Source: Azophilus sp965220425 (lineage in GTDB: Bacteria; Pseudomonadota; Gammaproteobacteria; Pseudomonadales; Azotimanducaceae). Taken from it: a stretch of 64,000 nt of DNA. Where the stretch lies: the NCBI GenBank assembly GCA_965220425.1, contig OZ244830.1, positions 1,798,001 to 1,862,000 on the forward strand, in the 5' to 3' direction. Of this stretch, positions 52,112-63,000 are shown piece by piece; position 1 is the first letter of the stretch, and each line of letters starts with the position of its first letter. The position numbers and the translations under genes are program-made. The notes under the pieces are model-generated. The model had not been told where the DNA came from and did no database searches. It worked only from the letters and a program-made list of their open reading frames with translations.

Positions 52112-53506
52112 TCAACGCCGTCGAAGCAGGGCGGTAAGCTGGCCGACGTCTTCTACCGACTCGAAGTTCCACAACATCTCGAGCAGCCGGTCGATCCGGT
52201 CCTGCTCCAGGACATAGCCGGTCAGCCAGCGGAATTTCTCCTCCAGCCGTTCCTCGTCGCCGCGTGCCTCGATGCGGCACGAGTCCGTTACCACGCCCGA
52301 GTCGATGGACCTGCCGTCACCGAAACGGATGGTAACTCTACCCGGGCTGTAGCCCTCATCGCCGCCTTCAAAGCTCGGACGGTAGAGTTCGTTGAACTCC
52401 TCCGACTCCACCAGCTCCATCTTGTCGACCAATGTGTTGATCGCTGCGTCACCGAATCGTGACTCCAGAACCTGATCGGGCCCTACCTCGCCGTCGACGA
52501 GCCAGGCAGCCAACGGCCACTTGACGCTGAACTGAGCCTCCTCGGTTGTCGTGGGATGTGCGGTATGCAGCACCGCCGCCCAGTGATGTCCTTCGATTCG
52601 GATAGCAGCGATGTCCTCGATGCCCCAGTCGTGTTCGGCCTTGAGCTTCTGGACCGCCGCAATGGCCGTGTGTCCCCAGCCGCAGGAGCAATGCTGTTTG
52701 AAATCGACGCCATCGACCATGATGTACTCGTCTCCGAGCGTTGCAATCCAGCCTCGGTATTTCTCCGTTCCCATCAGGCCCGGGATGCCGGTGAACCCCC
52801 GCTCGGCCAGTTCGGCGGCGAGAATCCCGGTCATGACACCCCAGCCATGACCGTGCTTGACCATTCCCGGGTCGATCAGGTCACGCTCCATCGGCAGGTT
52901 GGGGGCATGGTATTCCGCGATACCCAGGGCCTGTTCAATGACCCGCGTGTCAAGTCCCATCAACCTGGCGGCCGTTGCGGCGCTGCCGACCGATCCCCAG
53001 GAGCCGTCTGCCTGGTAGACCGGATGCAGGTAATCGTGCCAGCAGCGTGCAAAACGATGGGAGATCTCATAGCCCGCGACAACGGCCGCCAGCAGCTCGC
53101 GTCCGCCAAGGCCCATCGACTCGCACAGGGCCAGTGCGGTCGGAAAGACCTGCGCCCCCTGATGACCGCGGGTATAGACACCTCCGTCGTCGCAGTCGAG
53201 GCCATTCGCCGCACAGGCGTTGGCGAAGGCCGCTCCGGCAACCGTCGCACGCTCATCGTGCAGCAGGATCGTCGCATCGTCACCCGGCCAGGCCTGCGGC
53301 GCGTAGCCCGCCGCGATGCCGCTGATCGGCGTCAGAACCCCGCCCACGGTCGCGGCGACGATGTCGATCAAACACTGTTTTGCCTGGTGCTGCACCGCAT
53401 CCGGCAGGTCGTCCCACTGCATGTCCCGGATGAACTCAGCCGCCAGTTCGTTTCCGTCCGGCACCTTTGCATTCCCAATTGCGATATTGTCCTTGACCTG
53501 TTCCAT
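52112..53506 (-). CDS. MmgE/PrpD-family protein
   Basis: About 464 aa with the family layout: all-helical N-terminal domain (AAATVGGVLTPISGIAAGY, ANGLDCDDGGVYTRGHQGA), a central region with GMVKHGHGWGVMTGILAAEL and a C-terminal alpha/beta domain. Members include 2-methylcitrate dehydratase (PrpD), cis-aconitate decarboxylase and others; the specific reaction cannot be read here. No methylcitrate synthase or lyase is nearby, so propionate metabolism is unlikely. Start at MEQVKDN (53506) rather than 10 residues upstream. It lies between transporter and paralogue genes. Confidence 0.82.
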   Translation of the reverse strand: MEQVKDNIAIGNAKVPDGNELAAEFIRDMQWDDLPDAVQHQAKQCLIDIVAATVGGVLTPISGIAAGYAPQAWPGDDATILLHDERATVAGAAFANACAANGLDCDDGGVYTRGHQGAQVFPTALALCESMGLGGRELLAAVVAGYEISHRFARCWHDYLHPVYQADGSWGSVGSAATAARLMGLDTRVIEQALGIAEYHAPNLPMERDLIDPGMVKHGHGWGVMTGILAAELAERGFTGIPGLMGTEKYRGWIATLGDEYIMVDGVDFKQHCSCGWGHTAIAAVQKLKAEHDWGIEDIAAIRIEGHHWAAVLHTAHPTTTEEAQFSVKWPLAAWLVDGEVGPDQVLESRFGDAAINTLVDKMELVESEEFNELYRPSFEGGDEGYSPGRVTIRFGDGRSIDSGVVTDSCRIEARGDEERLEEKFRWLTGYVLEQDRIDRLLEMLWNFESVEDVGQLTALLRRR

Positions 53507-53552
53507 TGTGCAATGGCACCGCGTGCGTCCCGCCACCCGCCGCTCCGAATTC

Positions 53553-55628
53553 TTATTCCACGACGCTGAACATCGGTTCCACGGTTCGCAGTTGTTCCAT
53601 GTCGATATGACACCAGATTCGGTGCCCCTCGGTTTCCCCGCGACACGGCGGGGCCTCCTGCTCGCATATCGGTCCGATCTTGCGCGGGCAGCGCGTATGA
53701 AACCGGCAGCCCGCCGGCGGATCGAGCGCGCTCGGAACCGTGCCCGTCAGGCGGATGTCGCTCCTTTCCAGCGTCGGGTCCGGAACCGGAACGGCAGACA
53801 GTAAAGCCTCGGTGTAGGGGTGATAGGGCGGCTCGAACAGCGCCTCGACAGGACCCGTCTCGCAGATCTGCCCCAGGTACATCACCGCCACGGAACTGCA
53901 CAACTGATAGACAGCGCTCAAGTCGTGGGAAATGAACAGGATCGCCGTCCCGTATTTCCGCTGAAACTCCTGCAGCAGATTCATGATCGCCGCCTGGACG
54001 GATACGTCCAGCGCGGACAGCGGCTCGTCACAAAGGACAAGCGCGGGCCGGCCTGCGAATGCCCTCGCAAGCGCCACGCGTTGTTTCTCACCGCCGCTGA
54101 GCTGTCCTGGAAGGCGGCCATAGTATTCTTCACCCAACCTCACTGCCTCGAGGAGCCGCACCACCTCGTTCTTGATCTCGGCGTGCGGGACGGTTCCGAA
54201 CAGTTGCAGCGGGCGCGCGATCGCTTCGCCGGCCGTGCGTTTGGGGTTGAGCGTCGAGTCGGGGTTCTGAAAGATCATCTGCAGCTCTCTGAGCATCGCC
54301 ACCGGGCGTTGCTCGACGATCCGCGCCGCATCGATTCCCGCAAATGCCAATTTCCCGTCATTGGGCGGCACCAGGCCGGCGATGCACTTGGCGAGCGTGG
54401 TCTTGCCGCATCCGGACTCACCGACGATGCCCAGTGTGGCATTTCTGTCCGCCGTCAGACTTACATCGTCTACCGCTTTCACAAAGCCTTGCTTGTGCTT
54501 GCCCGCCAATCCCGCGAAACCGCGATCCTTGGCCTTGTAATAGGCTTTGAGCCCTTCGATCTTCAAAACCGGGTCGTCTCCGGTTGCCGGAAGTTCGGCG
54601 ACGGCTGGCGCGGCCGGGCGGGATTGCAACTCGGCAGGGCCTGGACTTTCGGGATAGAAGCAGCGCACCGGATGCCCGTCCGCGGCCCGCCGCAGGTCGG
54701 GGTGTTCCAGGCGGCAACGATCGCGGGCGCGATCACAGCGTGGCTCAAAAGCGCATCCGCCCGGTGTTTCGTGCAGCGCCGGGACTCTCCCCCTGATCGG
54801 TGACAATGTTCCCCGCTGCCTGGCCGCGCTTATCTTCGGAACGCATCCCAGCAGTCCGACGGTATACGGGTGTTGCGGATCCAGAAAAATATCGCGAACG
54901 GACGCCTGCTCGACCAGTTCGCCCGCATACATCACGGCCACCCGGTCCGCAACCCTGCTGATGACCCCGAAGCTGTGACTGATAAACAGAATGGCAGTGT
55001 CCAACTCGCGCTTCAGTTCGCCGATGAGATCCAGTATCTCCGCTTCGACCGTGACATCCAGACCGGTGGTCGGCTCGTCCATGATCAAGAGCGCGGGGTT
55101 TGTCAGCAGCGCCATCGCAATCAGCACGCGCTGCTGCTGACCGCCGGACAACTGGTGGCAATAGCGTTCCATGATCGCCGACGGGTCCGGCATGCGTACC
55201 CGCTCCAGCATGCGGATACAGGCGTCCCTGGCTTCATCGCCGCCCGACCCATTGTGCTCGACCAGCACCTCGGTGAGCTGCGGGCCGATCCGTAGCGAGG
55301 GATTCAGCGCCGCCATCGGGTCCTGGTACACCATGGCTATCTCGTTGCCACGGAGACGCATCAAGTCCCGGCTGTTCATCCGCAGGATGTCCCGGCCGCA
55401 AAACAGGATACGGCCTGTTGTTATCGCCGCGTTCGCCGGCATGTAATTCATCACCGCAAACGCGAGTGTGCTCTTGCCGCAACCGGATTCTCCGACCAGC
55501 CCCAGCACGTTACCGGGTGCGATTTCGATAGAGACATCCCGCACGGCCCGGACCGGCCCGGTTCGTGTCCTGTAGATGACTTCGAGGCGCTCGACACTCA
55601 GAACCGGCGCTTGAACGGGTTGTGTCAT
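53553..55628 (-). CDS. Fused double ATP-binding subunit of an oligopeptide-type ABC importer
   Basis: A 691-aa fusion of DppD- and DppF-like ATPases. Each half has a Walker A (GESGCGKST; GESGCGKTT), the ABC signature (LSGGQQQRV; LSGGEKQRV), a Walker B with a D-loop (LLIMDEPTTGLD; LVLCDEPLSALD) and the oligopeptide C-terminal region with its Cys-rich Fe-S-like motif (CAFEPRCDRARDRC; CRFHTRCPRKIGPIC). It powers import through the two permeases encoded next. It is third-from-first in the operon and lies 12 nt after the second permease. Confidence 0.93.
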   Translation of the reverse strand: MTQPVQAPVLSVERLEVIYRTRTGPVRAVRDVSIEIAPGNVLGLVGESGCGKSTLAFAVMNYMPANAAITTGRILFCGRDILRMNSRDLMRLRGNEIAMVYQDPMAALNPSLRIGPQLTEVLVEHNGSGGDEARDACIRMLERVRMPDPSAIMERYCHQLSGGQQQRVLIAMALLTNPALLIMDEPTTGLDVTVEAEILDLIGELKRELDTAILFISHSFGVISRVADRVAVMYAGELVEQASVRDIFLDPQHPYTVGLLGCVPKISAARQRGTLSPIRGRVPALHETPGGCAFEPRCDRARDRCRLEHPDLRRAADGHPVRCFYPESPGPAELQSRPAAPAVAELPATGDDPVLKIEGLKAYYKAKDRGFAGLAGKHKQGFVKAVDDVSLTADRNATLGIVGESGCGKTTLAKCIAGLVPPNDGKLAFAGIDAARIVEQRPVAMLRELQMIFQNPDSTLNPKRTAGEAIARPLQLFGTVPHAEIKNEVVRLLEAVRLGEEYYGRLPGQLSGGEKQRVALARAFAGRPALVLCDEPLSALDVSVQAAIMNLLQEFQRKYGTAILFISHDLSAVYQLCSSVAVMYLGQICETGPVEALFEPPYHPYTEALLSAVPVPDPTLERSDIRLTGTVPSALDPPAGCRFHTRCPRKIGPICEQEAPPCRGETEGHRIWCHIDMEQLRTVEPMFSVVE

Positions 55629-55640
55629 AAAGCAGGATTC

Positions 55641-56492
55641 CTATCGTAGCTGCGCAATTTCCCGCATTCCGTCAGCAAGCAGATTGAGCCCGATCACCAT
55701 TGAACTCAAGGCGGCTGCCGGCGCCAGTACGGTCCAGGGCATGGCGAAGATCCACTGTCGTCCCTCGTTGATCATTCCTCCCCAGTCCGGCGTCGGCGGT
55801 GGTATGCCCAAACCGAGGAAGCCCAAGGCGCCGATCGCCATGATCGCGTAGCCGATCCGAATCGTGGCGTCGACGACGATCGGCCCGCTTACGTTCGGCA
55901 GGATCTCCCGCAGCAGAATAAAGCGGCGTCGCTCGCCTGTTAAGCGGGCTGCGCTGACATAGTCTTTTGTGCGCACATCCATCACCAGGCTGCGAATGAT
56001 GCGGGTGACGGGCGGAATGGACCCGAGCGAAATCGAGATGACGACGACGAGCACGGAAGGACCAAAGGTTGTAATGATCAGGATGTAGATCAAGAGCGTC
56101 GGGAACGACATCAGGATGTCGACGCCGCGCATGACGAGCGTATCGAGCCTGCCGCCGACGTAACCCGAAACGAGTCCCAGGGGAGCGGCCATCAGTATGC
56201 CCAAGAAGACGGAAATCGGCGCCAGCGCCACAACCACTCGCGTACCCCAGAACAGGCGGCTCATCACGTCCCGTGCCAGGTGGTCCGTTCCGAGCCAGTG
56301 CTGCAACGAAGGTGCTTCGAGCCTTGCGTCATGCATCTCGGTCGGCGCGTAAGGAGCGATAACGGGCGCGGCAGCGGCCACGAAAATCCAGAAAAGGACG
56401 ATGGCGACGCCAATCGCCGCACTGCGCGACCCGGCGAGTTCAGCGAACCCCTTGCGTAGCCGATCGTTCCGGGACAACACCTTGGCGATCAC
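55641..56492 (-). CDS. ABC importer permease, DppC type
   Basis: A 283-aa inner-membrane permease with an N-terminal OppC-type segment, about six helices and the EAA-type coupling loop (VSAARLTGERRRFILLREIL). It starts by an ATGA overlap with the first permease. Its partners are the DppB-like permease, the fused ATPase and the lipoprotein receptor. Confidence 0.92.
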   Translation of the reverse strand: MIAKVLSRNDRLRKGFAELAGSRSAAIGVAIVLFWIFVAAAAPVIAPYAPTEMHDARLEAPSLQHWLGTDHLARDVMSRLFWGTRVVVALAPISVFLGILMAAPLGLVSGYVGGRLDTLVMRGVDILMSFPTLLIYILIITTFGPSVLVVVISISLGSIPPVTRIIRSLVMDVRTKDYVSAARLTGERRRFILLREILPNVSGPIVVDATIRIGYAIMAIGALGFLGLGIPPPTPDWGGMINEGRQWIFAMPWTVLAPAAALSSMVIGLNLLADGMREIAQLR

Positions 56493-57433
56493 TCAAACCG
56501 AATTCGTGGATTCATGAAATACAGGCCGATGTCCGCCAGAACCTGAGACGCCACGGCCACAAAGGTGAGCACCAGCGTTCCTCCCATGAGCAGCGTTATG
56601 TCGTTACGCAAGGCGGCATCGAGCAGCAGACGCCCAAGGCCGGGGTAGTTGAACAGCACTTCAACCACGACCACGCCGCCGATCAACCAGTTGACGTGCA
56701 ACATGATGGCGGTGAAGGGCGCTATGAACGCGTTGCGCAATGCGTGCCGCCAGATGACCTTGAATCGCGGAATGCCTTTCAGCACCGCCGTGCGAATGTA
56801 ATCGCTGTTCATGACCTCGGCCATGCTGACCCGCGTCATGCGGGCGAGATAACCGATTTCGTCGAGCGCCAACACCAGAACGGGCAGAATCAGCTTTTTC
56901 GAGGATTCAAGAAAACCGGCATCGGGATCCGGCATGCTCACGCCAGGGAACCAACCCAGCCACAGCGAAAAAATCACGATCAGGAAAATTCCGCTGGCGA
57001 ACGAAGGAACGGAGACGAAAATGCTGCTAGTCAGGGAAATGACGCGATCGACAACCTTGCCTTCAGCGATACCGGCGATACAGCCAAGAGCCAGGCCCAG
57101 CGGGATCATGAAAACGAACCCCAGGCCGGCGAGCGCAAGTGAGCGCTGCACGCGCACGGCAACAAGATCGCCCACGGGGCGCTGATAGTGAATCGATTCC
57201 CCGAAATCGCCGCGCAGGATACTGGTAATCCAGTCGAAATAACGCACGGCCGCGGGGCGGTCGAGCCCCATCCTGTCCCGCAGGTCGTCGACGGCTTCCT
57301 GGGGAGCATAAGGCCCCAGGGCACTCCGGGCGGGGTCGACGGGAACCACCTCGGCGACAATGAAGACCAGCATCGAGATGACCAGCATGGTCAGCAGCAT
57401 CGTGCCGAGGCGGTTCAACAGAAATGCGGGCAT
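56489..57433 (-). CDS. ABC importer permease, DppB type
   Basis: A 314-aa inner-membrane permease. Family features: N-terminal FLLNRLGTMLLTMLVISMLVF, the cytoplasmic coupling loop (IRTAVLKGIPRFKVIWRHAL) and a final hydrophobic segment ending in NPRIRF. It starts 3 nt after the receptor gene stop. It works with DppC-like and the fused ATPase. Confidence 0.92.
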   Translation of the reverse strand: MPAFLLNRLGTMLLTMLVISMLVFIVAEVVPVDPARSALGPYAPQEAVDDLRDRMGLDRPAAVRYFDWITSILRGDFGESIHYQRPVGDLVAVRVQRSLALAGLGFVFMIPLGLALGCIAGIAEGKVVDRVISLTSSIFVSVPSFASGIFLIVIFSLWLGWFPGVSMPDPDAGFLESSKKLILPVLVLALDEIGYLARMTRVSMAEVMNSDYIRTAVLKGIPRFKVIWRHALRNAFIAPFTAIMLHVNWLIGGVVVVEVLFNYPGLGRLLLDAALRNDITLLMGGTLVLTFVAVASQVLADIGLYFMNPRIRFE

Positions 57434-57436
57434 CGT

Positions 57437-59065
57437 TCAGTTTCTTTCAGCCGGGTTCGACAACCAGGTCAGGTGCCACAAAAATCCGCCTCGGGACCAG
57501 GTGCGGGGTAGGTGCACCTCACTTCGGCTGGCCCCGAACGTAGCGGCCCAGAACGGGATGAGATAACCGGAATCCTCCTGCATGAGAGTCTGGATCCGGC
57601 AGTACACTTCCCTGCGCTTCTCTATATCCGCCGTGGCATCGGCCTCGTCCAGGAGGGCGTCGAACTCTTCGTTGCAATAGTGGGAATCGTTCCAGTCGCC
57701 GCCACAGCGGAGCGCCAGGTTCATGTTTGCGGTTGCGGGAACCCGTCCGTTCAGGCCGCTGACGGCAAACGGCCACTCCATCCACTGATCCCAGAAGGCC
57801 GACCTGGGAAGGAGGTTGATGTTGACGGTAATGCCGGCCGCGGCAGCCATCTCTTTGTATACCTGGGCGATGTTCATGCGAAAGTCGCCGTCAGGAACGG
57901 CGAGCTCGAGCTCGATGCCATCGGGATAACCCGCCTCGGCCAGCAACGATCTGGCGCGCTCGATATCCTGCTTGCGGTCAACGTCGGCAGCGGGGCACCA
58001 GGCAACGTCGCTTGGCGGTATCAGGTGGTCGTAGCCCACCGGACCCAACGGCAGGACAAGCGCCCGAATCCTTTCACGATCCTGCACCCACTTCAGCGCA
58101 TTGCGCACGCGTACGTCTTCGAAGGGCGGCACGTCGGTACGCATGACGATGGGCGTAACGAACCCTGTGACATAAGTCTGGACATCGATTCTGTCGGGAT
58201 ACTTCCGGAGCATTGAAATCACTCCTTCCCCCGGGGTCAGTATGTCCGCCTCGTTGCCGATGAGGGCCGCCAGCCGCGCGGCGTCATCCCATCCGGCCGT
58301 GACGATGACCTTGTCCAGATAGGGCAATGGCCGGCCGTCGGCGCCCGTCTGCCAATAGTCCGGGTTGCGCACCAGCACCATCCGTTCGTCGGGCGTGAAC
58401 GATTCCAGGAGGAACGGCCCCGTGCCGACGGCATCGGCCGGGTCGCCGCTGTAAAAATCTTCCCACCCGCCTTCGGGAGCGATCATGCTCGGATAGTCGT
58501 AGAGCGCAAGGGGTAGATTGACGTCGGGGCGGTCAAGACGCAGCCTGACCGTCAGATCGTCCACTTTCTCTATGCCGCCGGGTGACAGGAACACAAGCCT
58601 GGCTGCCATGGACGATCCGGTATCCGGGTCAATCCAATGCCTGAGATTCCAGATTACGTCATCGGCGCCGAACGGCTTGCCGTTGTTGAATGTCACACCC
58701 TCCTGGAGGTTCAGGGTCCACTCCATCGCGTCTTCGCTGACCTCCCATGATCTGGCCAACTGCGGTTGCGGAACCCCGTCTTCGCCAACCCAGATCAGGG
58801 ACTCCGCGATCGACAACCCCACCTGGCCTGTGCCGACGCCATCCGTAGCCGGGTCCGCCACATAAGGAATCCAGTTGTATTCAGTGCGCAGTGTACCGCC
58901 ACGTACCGGAAGGCCGACCGAGAGGGCTGCCGGCTCGGGCGCAGCGCCGGACTCACGATCGGCGGATTCGTCGGTCGCCGGAGCACAGCCTGCCAGGCAG
59001 AGCACGACCGGCGCCAGGGCAGCAGCGCATGTCAAGGGAGTCGATAGTCCGGTTTTTGCTTCCAT
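57437..59065 (-). CDS. ABC importer substrate-binding lipoprotein (family 5)
   Basis: A 542-aa periplasmic receptor. It has a lipoprotein signal with lipobox LAGC (Cys27) and the family-5 pattern: WEVSEDAMEWTLNLQEGVTF near residue 115, and a DQWMEWPFAVSGLNG region. Family 5 binds oligopeptides, but also nickel, glutathione, bile acids or other organics, so the ligand is open. It is the first gene of an eight-gene operon ending in the methyltransferase. ATG at 59077 is an alternative start. Confidence 0.9.
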   Translation of the reverse strand: MEAKTGLSTPLTCAAALAPVVLCLAGCAPATDESADRESGAAPEPAALSVGLPVRGGTLRTEYNWIPYVADPATDGVGTGQVGLSIAESLIWVGEDGVPQPQLARSWEVSEDAMEWTLNLQEGVTFNNGKPFGADDVIWNLRHWIDPDTGSSMAARLVFLSPGGIEKVDDLTVRLRLDRPDVNLPLALYDYPSMIAPEGGWEDFYSGDPADAVGTGPFLLESFTPDERMVLVRNPDYWQTGADGRPLPYLDKVIVTAGWDDAARLAALIGNEADILTPGEGVISMLRKYPDRIDVQTYVTGFVTPIVMRTDVPPFEDVRVRNALKWVQDRERIRALVLPLGPVGYDHLIPPSDVAWCPAADVDRKQDIERARSLLAEAGYPDGIELELAVPDGDFRMNIAQVYKEMAAAAGITVNINLLPRSAFWDQWMEWPFAVSGLNGRVPATANMNLALRCGGDWNDSHYCNEEFDALLDEADATADIEKRREVYCRIQTLMQEDSGYLIPFWAATFGASRSEVHLPRTWSRGGFLWHLTWLSNPAERN

Positions 59066-59151
59066 CGTGCTGCACATCGTTCGGGAATCACTCCCACATC
59101 ATGCGGCGCCACGGCGCCGTAGCCGCTCGGCGTAATCACCGCGAGCGTTGC

Positions 59152-59295
59152 TGGTTGATCGTGGTCGCTCTGCCACAGGCGGACAATCCGTACCTGGTTC
59201 GGGTCTCTTCGGTAGACGATGCGAAATGGCGGTCGAATAAGCTCGCGCAAAAGTGGTTGGCCGAATTCCGCACCTTCTGGTTCCGATACCCGCAT
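59152..59295 (-). pseudogene. Remnant of a ParE/RelE-type toxin
   Basis: The minus strand reads MRVSEPEGAEFGQPLLRELI, then PFRIVYRRDPNQVRIVRLWQ, which is the C-terminal strand pair of ParE toxins (LREL...YRIVYR). The frame has a TAA just upstream of the ATG, so the N-terminal ~45 residues are missing, and downstream the frame runs on into unrelated sequence overlapping the start of the receptor gene. No antitoxin is adjacent. Confidence 0.5.
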
Positions 59296-59622
59296 ACTAT
59301 TCAGAGTTTACTTTCGCGGGTGCGATTGAAGATACCACCTCATTTTACTTTCAAACCCCACGTCGAATGACATGAGACAGTGGTTTCGGCGCTTTTTGGT
59401 CACGACATGACCGCTACAGACAGGTGCGGCTAGACTACCCCCGATCTGGAGGTTCCAATCCAATCCTATCGGGAGACGGCCGTGCGGTTATGGAAATTGC
59501 ATAGCCGTTCCATATATTGTGGCATTTTTTCCGTTTTCGGTTTGCGACAAGTGAAATTATTTTGTATAATTATATTTATAAATCAATAACTTAAAATATT
59601 TACGAGTTTTTCAAGCTCGAAA
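59296..59622. other. AT-rich intergenic region right of the importer operon
   Basis: No gene is supported. 59520-59625 is strikingly AT-rich (TTTTGTATAATTATATTTAT region) compared with the rest of the window. It contains a good TATAAT near 59571-59576 and ends in a small palindrome (GAGTTTTTCAAGCTCGAAAA). It may hold the receptor operon promoter on one side and sequence acquired by transfer on the other. Confidence 0.4.
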
Positions 59623-59961
59623 ATGCTGCGTCGAAAGAAGGATTTGGTCTCCAGGGAGAAAATCGGCAAGAACCACCCAAGGGTGCGAGCGCACCTTTTC
59701 AGACACGCCGTGAAGGGTGCGCGCGACAAAGGGGGCTGGGCCTGGCTCCACTATCCACCGTCGAGCATCGCTTACCGCCATCCGCGCTCGCTTTGGCTGA
59801 CGCGCATGCCTGGCAAGACGTTTGAAAGTCACGGGCGCAAGGCGTTGGCGAAGGCGACGCTGCAGCCGGTGGACTCGATCTTCAATTCGGTCCGCGCACG
59901 CACCGCTTCCGCAGTCCGGCCGCTTTTGCGGGCAAAGGACTGGGGTACCGGCAAATTGTAG
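59623..59961 (+). CDS. Hypothetical protein, possibly a gene fragment
   Basis: A 112-aa basic protein (MLRRKKDLVSREKIGKNHPR) without a family I can name. The C-terminal half (LWLTRMPGKTFESHGRKALA) is basic and Arg/Ser-rich, which would fit a piece of a nucleic-acid-binding or transposase-like protein, but no catalytic motif is visible. There is no clear ribosome-binding site. It follows the AT-rich region and may be spurious. Confidence 0.3.
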   Translation: MLRRKKDLVSREKIGKNHPRVRAHLFRHAVKGARDKGGWAWLHYPPSSIAYRHPRSLWLTRMPGKTFESHGRKALAKATLQPVDSIFNSVRARTASAVRPLLRAKDWGTGKL

Positions 59962-60008
59962 TTTTGTTGGCGCTGATCACGGTTTCTCTGCCGCCACGTC
60001 GTGGCCAG

Positions 60009-63000
60009 TTAGGCGCCACCACCGTCGGGCGCAGTCGAAAGGTTCGTCAGGTGCCCGGTCGGGCTCGACAGCAGGCTCATCACGACAATAGGCTGATCCG
60101 AGTCCACCAGCAGCCGCCACTTGCCCTCGCCATCACCGAGTGCGCCGGCGAGCCCCTCGCCGCCGGACTCCAACTCCGCCGCCGGTATCGTCCGCGAGGC
60201 GCCCGCCGGCACCGTCACCACGACCGCCGAGCCCGGCGATGCCCCCGCATCGTCGACCCCCGTGATCGTCACTGTGGCCACCGCCTCGCCGGTATTGACG
60301 AGACGCAGGCCGCTCACCTGGTTCGGGTTGCTGCCCGGGTTGAAGATCGCCACCCGCCACTCGCCCAACAGCTCCGGCGCAACGTCGTGCATCGAGGTCA
60401 AGAACCCGTCTTCCGTGCGGATATACGCCAGCACGTCGATGTCGAGATCGCTCGACAGCAGCAGCCGCCAGTCGCCCATGCCGGCGCCCGTACTGCCCGT
60501 CAGCCCTTTGGCGGCATTGCCAAGCTCCAGGTCGTCCGAGTTGAAATGCCGTGTCTGTCTGGCATTGAGTGCGAGGGCGACGGTGGGATACGTCAGGTTG
60601 CTGTCGTCGTAAGCCTCGATCGACACCGTGCCGGACTCGTCGGCGCGGTTCGCCACCCGTACAAAACCCTCGCGACCGAGCGGATCGGAAGCCGATGGGA
60701 ACAGCGGCACGATACGGCCGCCTTCCTCCTCCGGGGCACGAGGTAGTGCCGACAGATTGGTGAGGTGTCCCGTGGGGCTCGACAGCAGGCTCATGGCCAC
60801 GATGGGTCGGTCTGAGTTAACAGACAGCCGCCACTTGCCAGTACCGTCGCCGAGCGCCCCCTCCAGGCCAGCACCCAACTCCAATGCGGATGCGGTCAGG
60901 GTTACCGATTCGCCGGCCGGAACGTCGAACCCGACTGTCGAGCCGGGCGTTGCGCCCGCATCGTCGATGCCGGCAACCGTTACTCGAGCGATCATCTCTC
61001 CGGGATTGATGAGCCGCAGGTGGCTCACCTGGTTGGGGTTGCTGCCGGGATTGAAGATCGCCACCTGATGGGTGCCGTCGCGCAGCGGCACGGTGTCGTG
61101 CATCGCCGACAGAACGCCGTCTTCCGTACGGATGTAGGAGAGCACCTCGAAGTCCAGATCGGAGTCGAGCACCAGACGCCAGTCGCCCGTGCCGGGACCC
61201 ACCCCGTCCGCCAACCCTTTGGCCGCGTTGCCGTCTTCGAGATCCATGGAGTTGAAATGCACCGTCTCGTTGGCATCCAGCGCCAGCACCACCGGCCCGA
61301 CCGCAGTGCCAGTGTCGTCGATCGCCTCGATGGCGATTTCCCCCGCTTGGGCGGAATGGTTAATCACCCGCACAAAGCCCTCGCGCACCAGGTTCGCCGC
61401 GCGCGGCACCAGGGCCACCAGCGCCGGCCCGCCCACCGTCACGACAAACGTCTGGGAGGCCCGTTCGTCTCGGCGGTCCGCCGCCGTCACCGTGATCGCG
61501 GTCACGCCGCGCCTTATGCCGCGGATGGTCACCAGTCCGTTCCGGTCCACCTCGACCTCGGCGACCGACGGATCGGCGGATTGCACCGTATAGTCCAGCG
61601 CCCGCTGGTCGCGGTCGTAGAAGTTGAGGCGGATGTCCAGTTCCAGGACATCCCCGGAGTCAAGCGCCTGGTCCCCGATCTCGGACTCGACCACCGGCGG
61701 CCGGTTGGCGGCACCGCCACCACCGCCTCCACCGCTACCGCTACCGCTACCGCCGCCACTGCCGCCGCCCGTCGGTGGTGGTGGCGGTAGTGGTGGCGGT
61801 GGTGGCGATTGCGGCGACGAAAGAGGCGGTGGCGAGGCGTCGCTGAAGACCCAGGGGCGGGCCTGCTTGATCGCGAGCACATTGTCGCTGGTGATCTTGA
61901 ACTCGATCTCCATGGCGAACGGTTCGTCGGATTCCGGCGCGTACAGGTTCTTGAAGTGATGGTGGATGACAAAGAGGTGGTCGTGCAGCAGAAGATATTG
62001 ATTATTACTCATGAGGCGTTGACCCGGGGCCACCTGATTGGAGGCGCCTAGAAGAATGGGGCTGCCATAGATGTCCAACAGGACTTCCTCCGCGGTCGAT
62101 AGCGCGTCGGGATTCGTAACCAGGTCCTCGCCGACCTGGCTGTTCGCGTAGTAGTAGTCGCGCCTGCCCGCGATGAGGTCGAAGCTGACGGCGACGCCGT
62201 TGACCTTTTCGTCTTGGTAACTGGGATGAACGAGGATTCCCATTGCCGCCGCCAGGTGGTCAATGCGATGGAAATCGCGCTCGATGAAGGCGCGGAAGTT
62301 CCACAGGCTGGCGTAGACCTCCTTGAGGGACTTGGCCAGGTCATCCTCGTCCTCCGAGGGCTTTTGGCTTTTGGAGTCGTACAGCCCCGCGCCGCTGAAT
62401 CCGGGAAGGTCCTCATTGTTGGTGCTGGACCGGTAGCGGCGGTTGATCCCGTCGGAGAACGACTCATTCATCGTGGCCAGCGCCGTTACGATCCACGCGG
62501 GCGTGTCTGCGTCCTCGATGTCGTCGCGCAGATCCTTGAGCTCGTCCTCCTGCGTGTCGAAATTCGATTGAAAATCGGGGTCGGCGAGCATGGTTTCGAT
62601 ACGGGCGTAGAAGTTGTTGTGCTGCATGAACTCGTCGTAGAAATAGAATGGGATGGCAAACCCGTCGGGGACAGTGCCCTCCGGGAAGCCTAGCGTTCGC
62701 AATACGGCCACGTTCGCCGCCTTGACGCCGAACGCGTCTGAGTCGCCGAAGCCAATCCCGCTGAGTGGGATTATTTCGGTGACCGACAGGTCTCGTCGCG
62801 GTGTCTGCACTGTGGTCGGGCGTGAAGACGCATAGTGGCTGTCGACTTCGGGCTTGGTGGCTGCCCGGATGGTGTAACCGTCCGCAGTCACCGTGTACTG
62901 AACGTAGTGACCGATGAGCGCATTGATGTCGGGCTTGTCGAGGGCGCCGCGGATGAAGGCGTTGGGAACGCCGTCCTGCACGGCACGGAGGTTGACGTGT

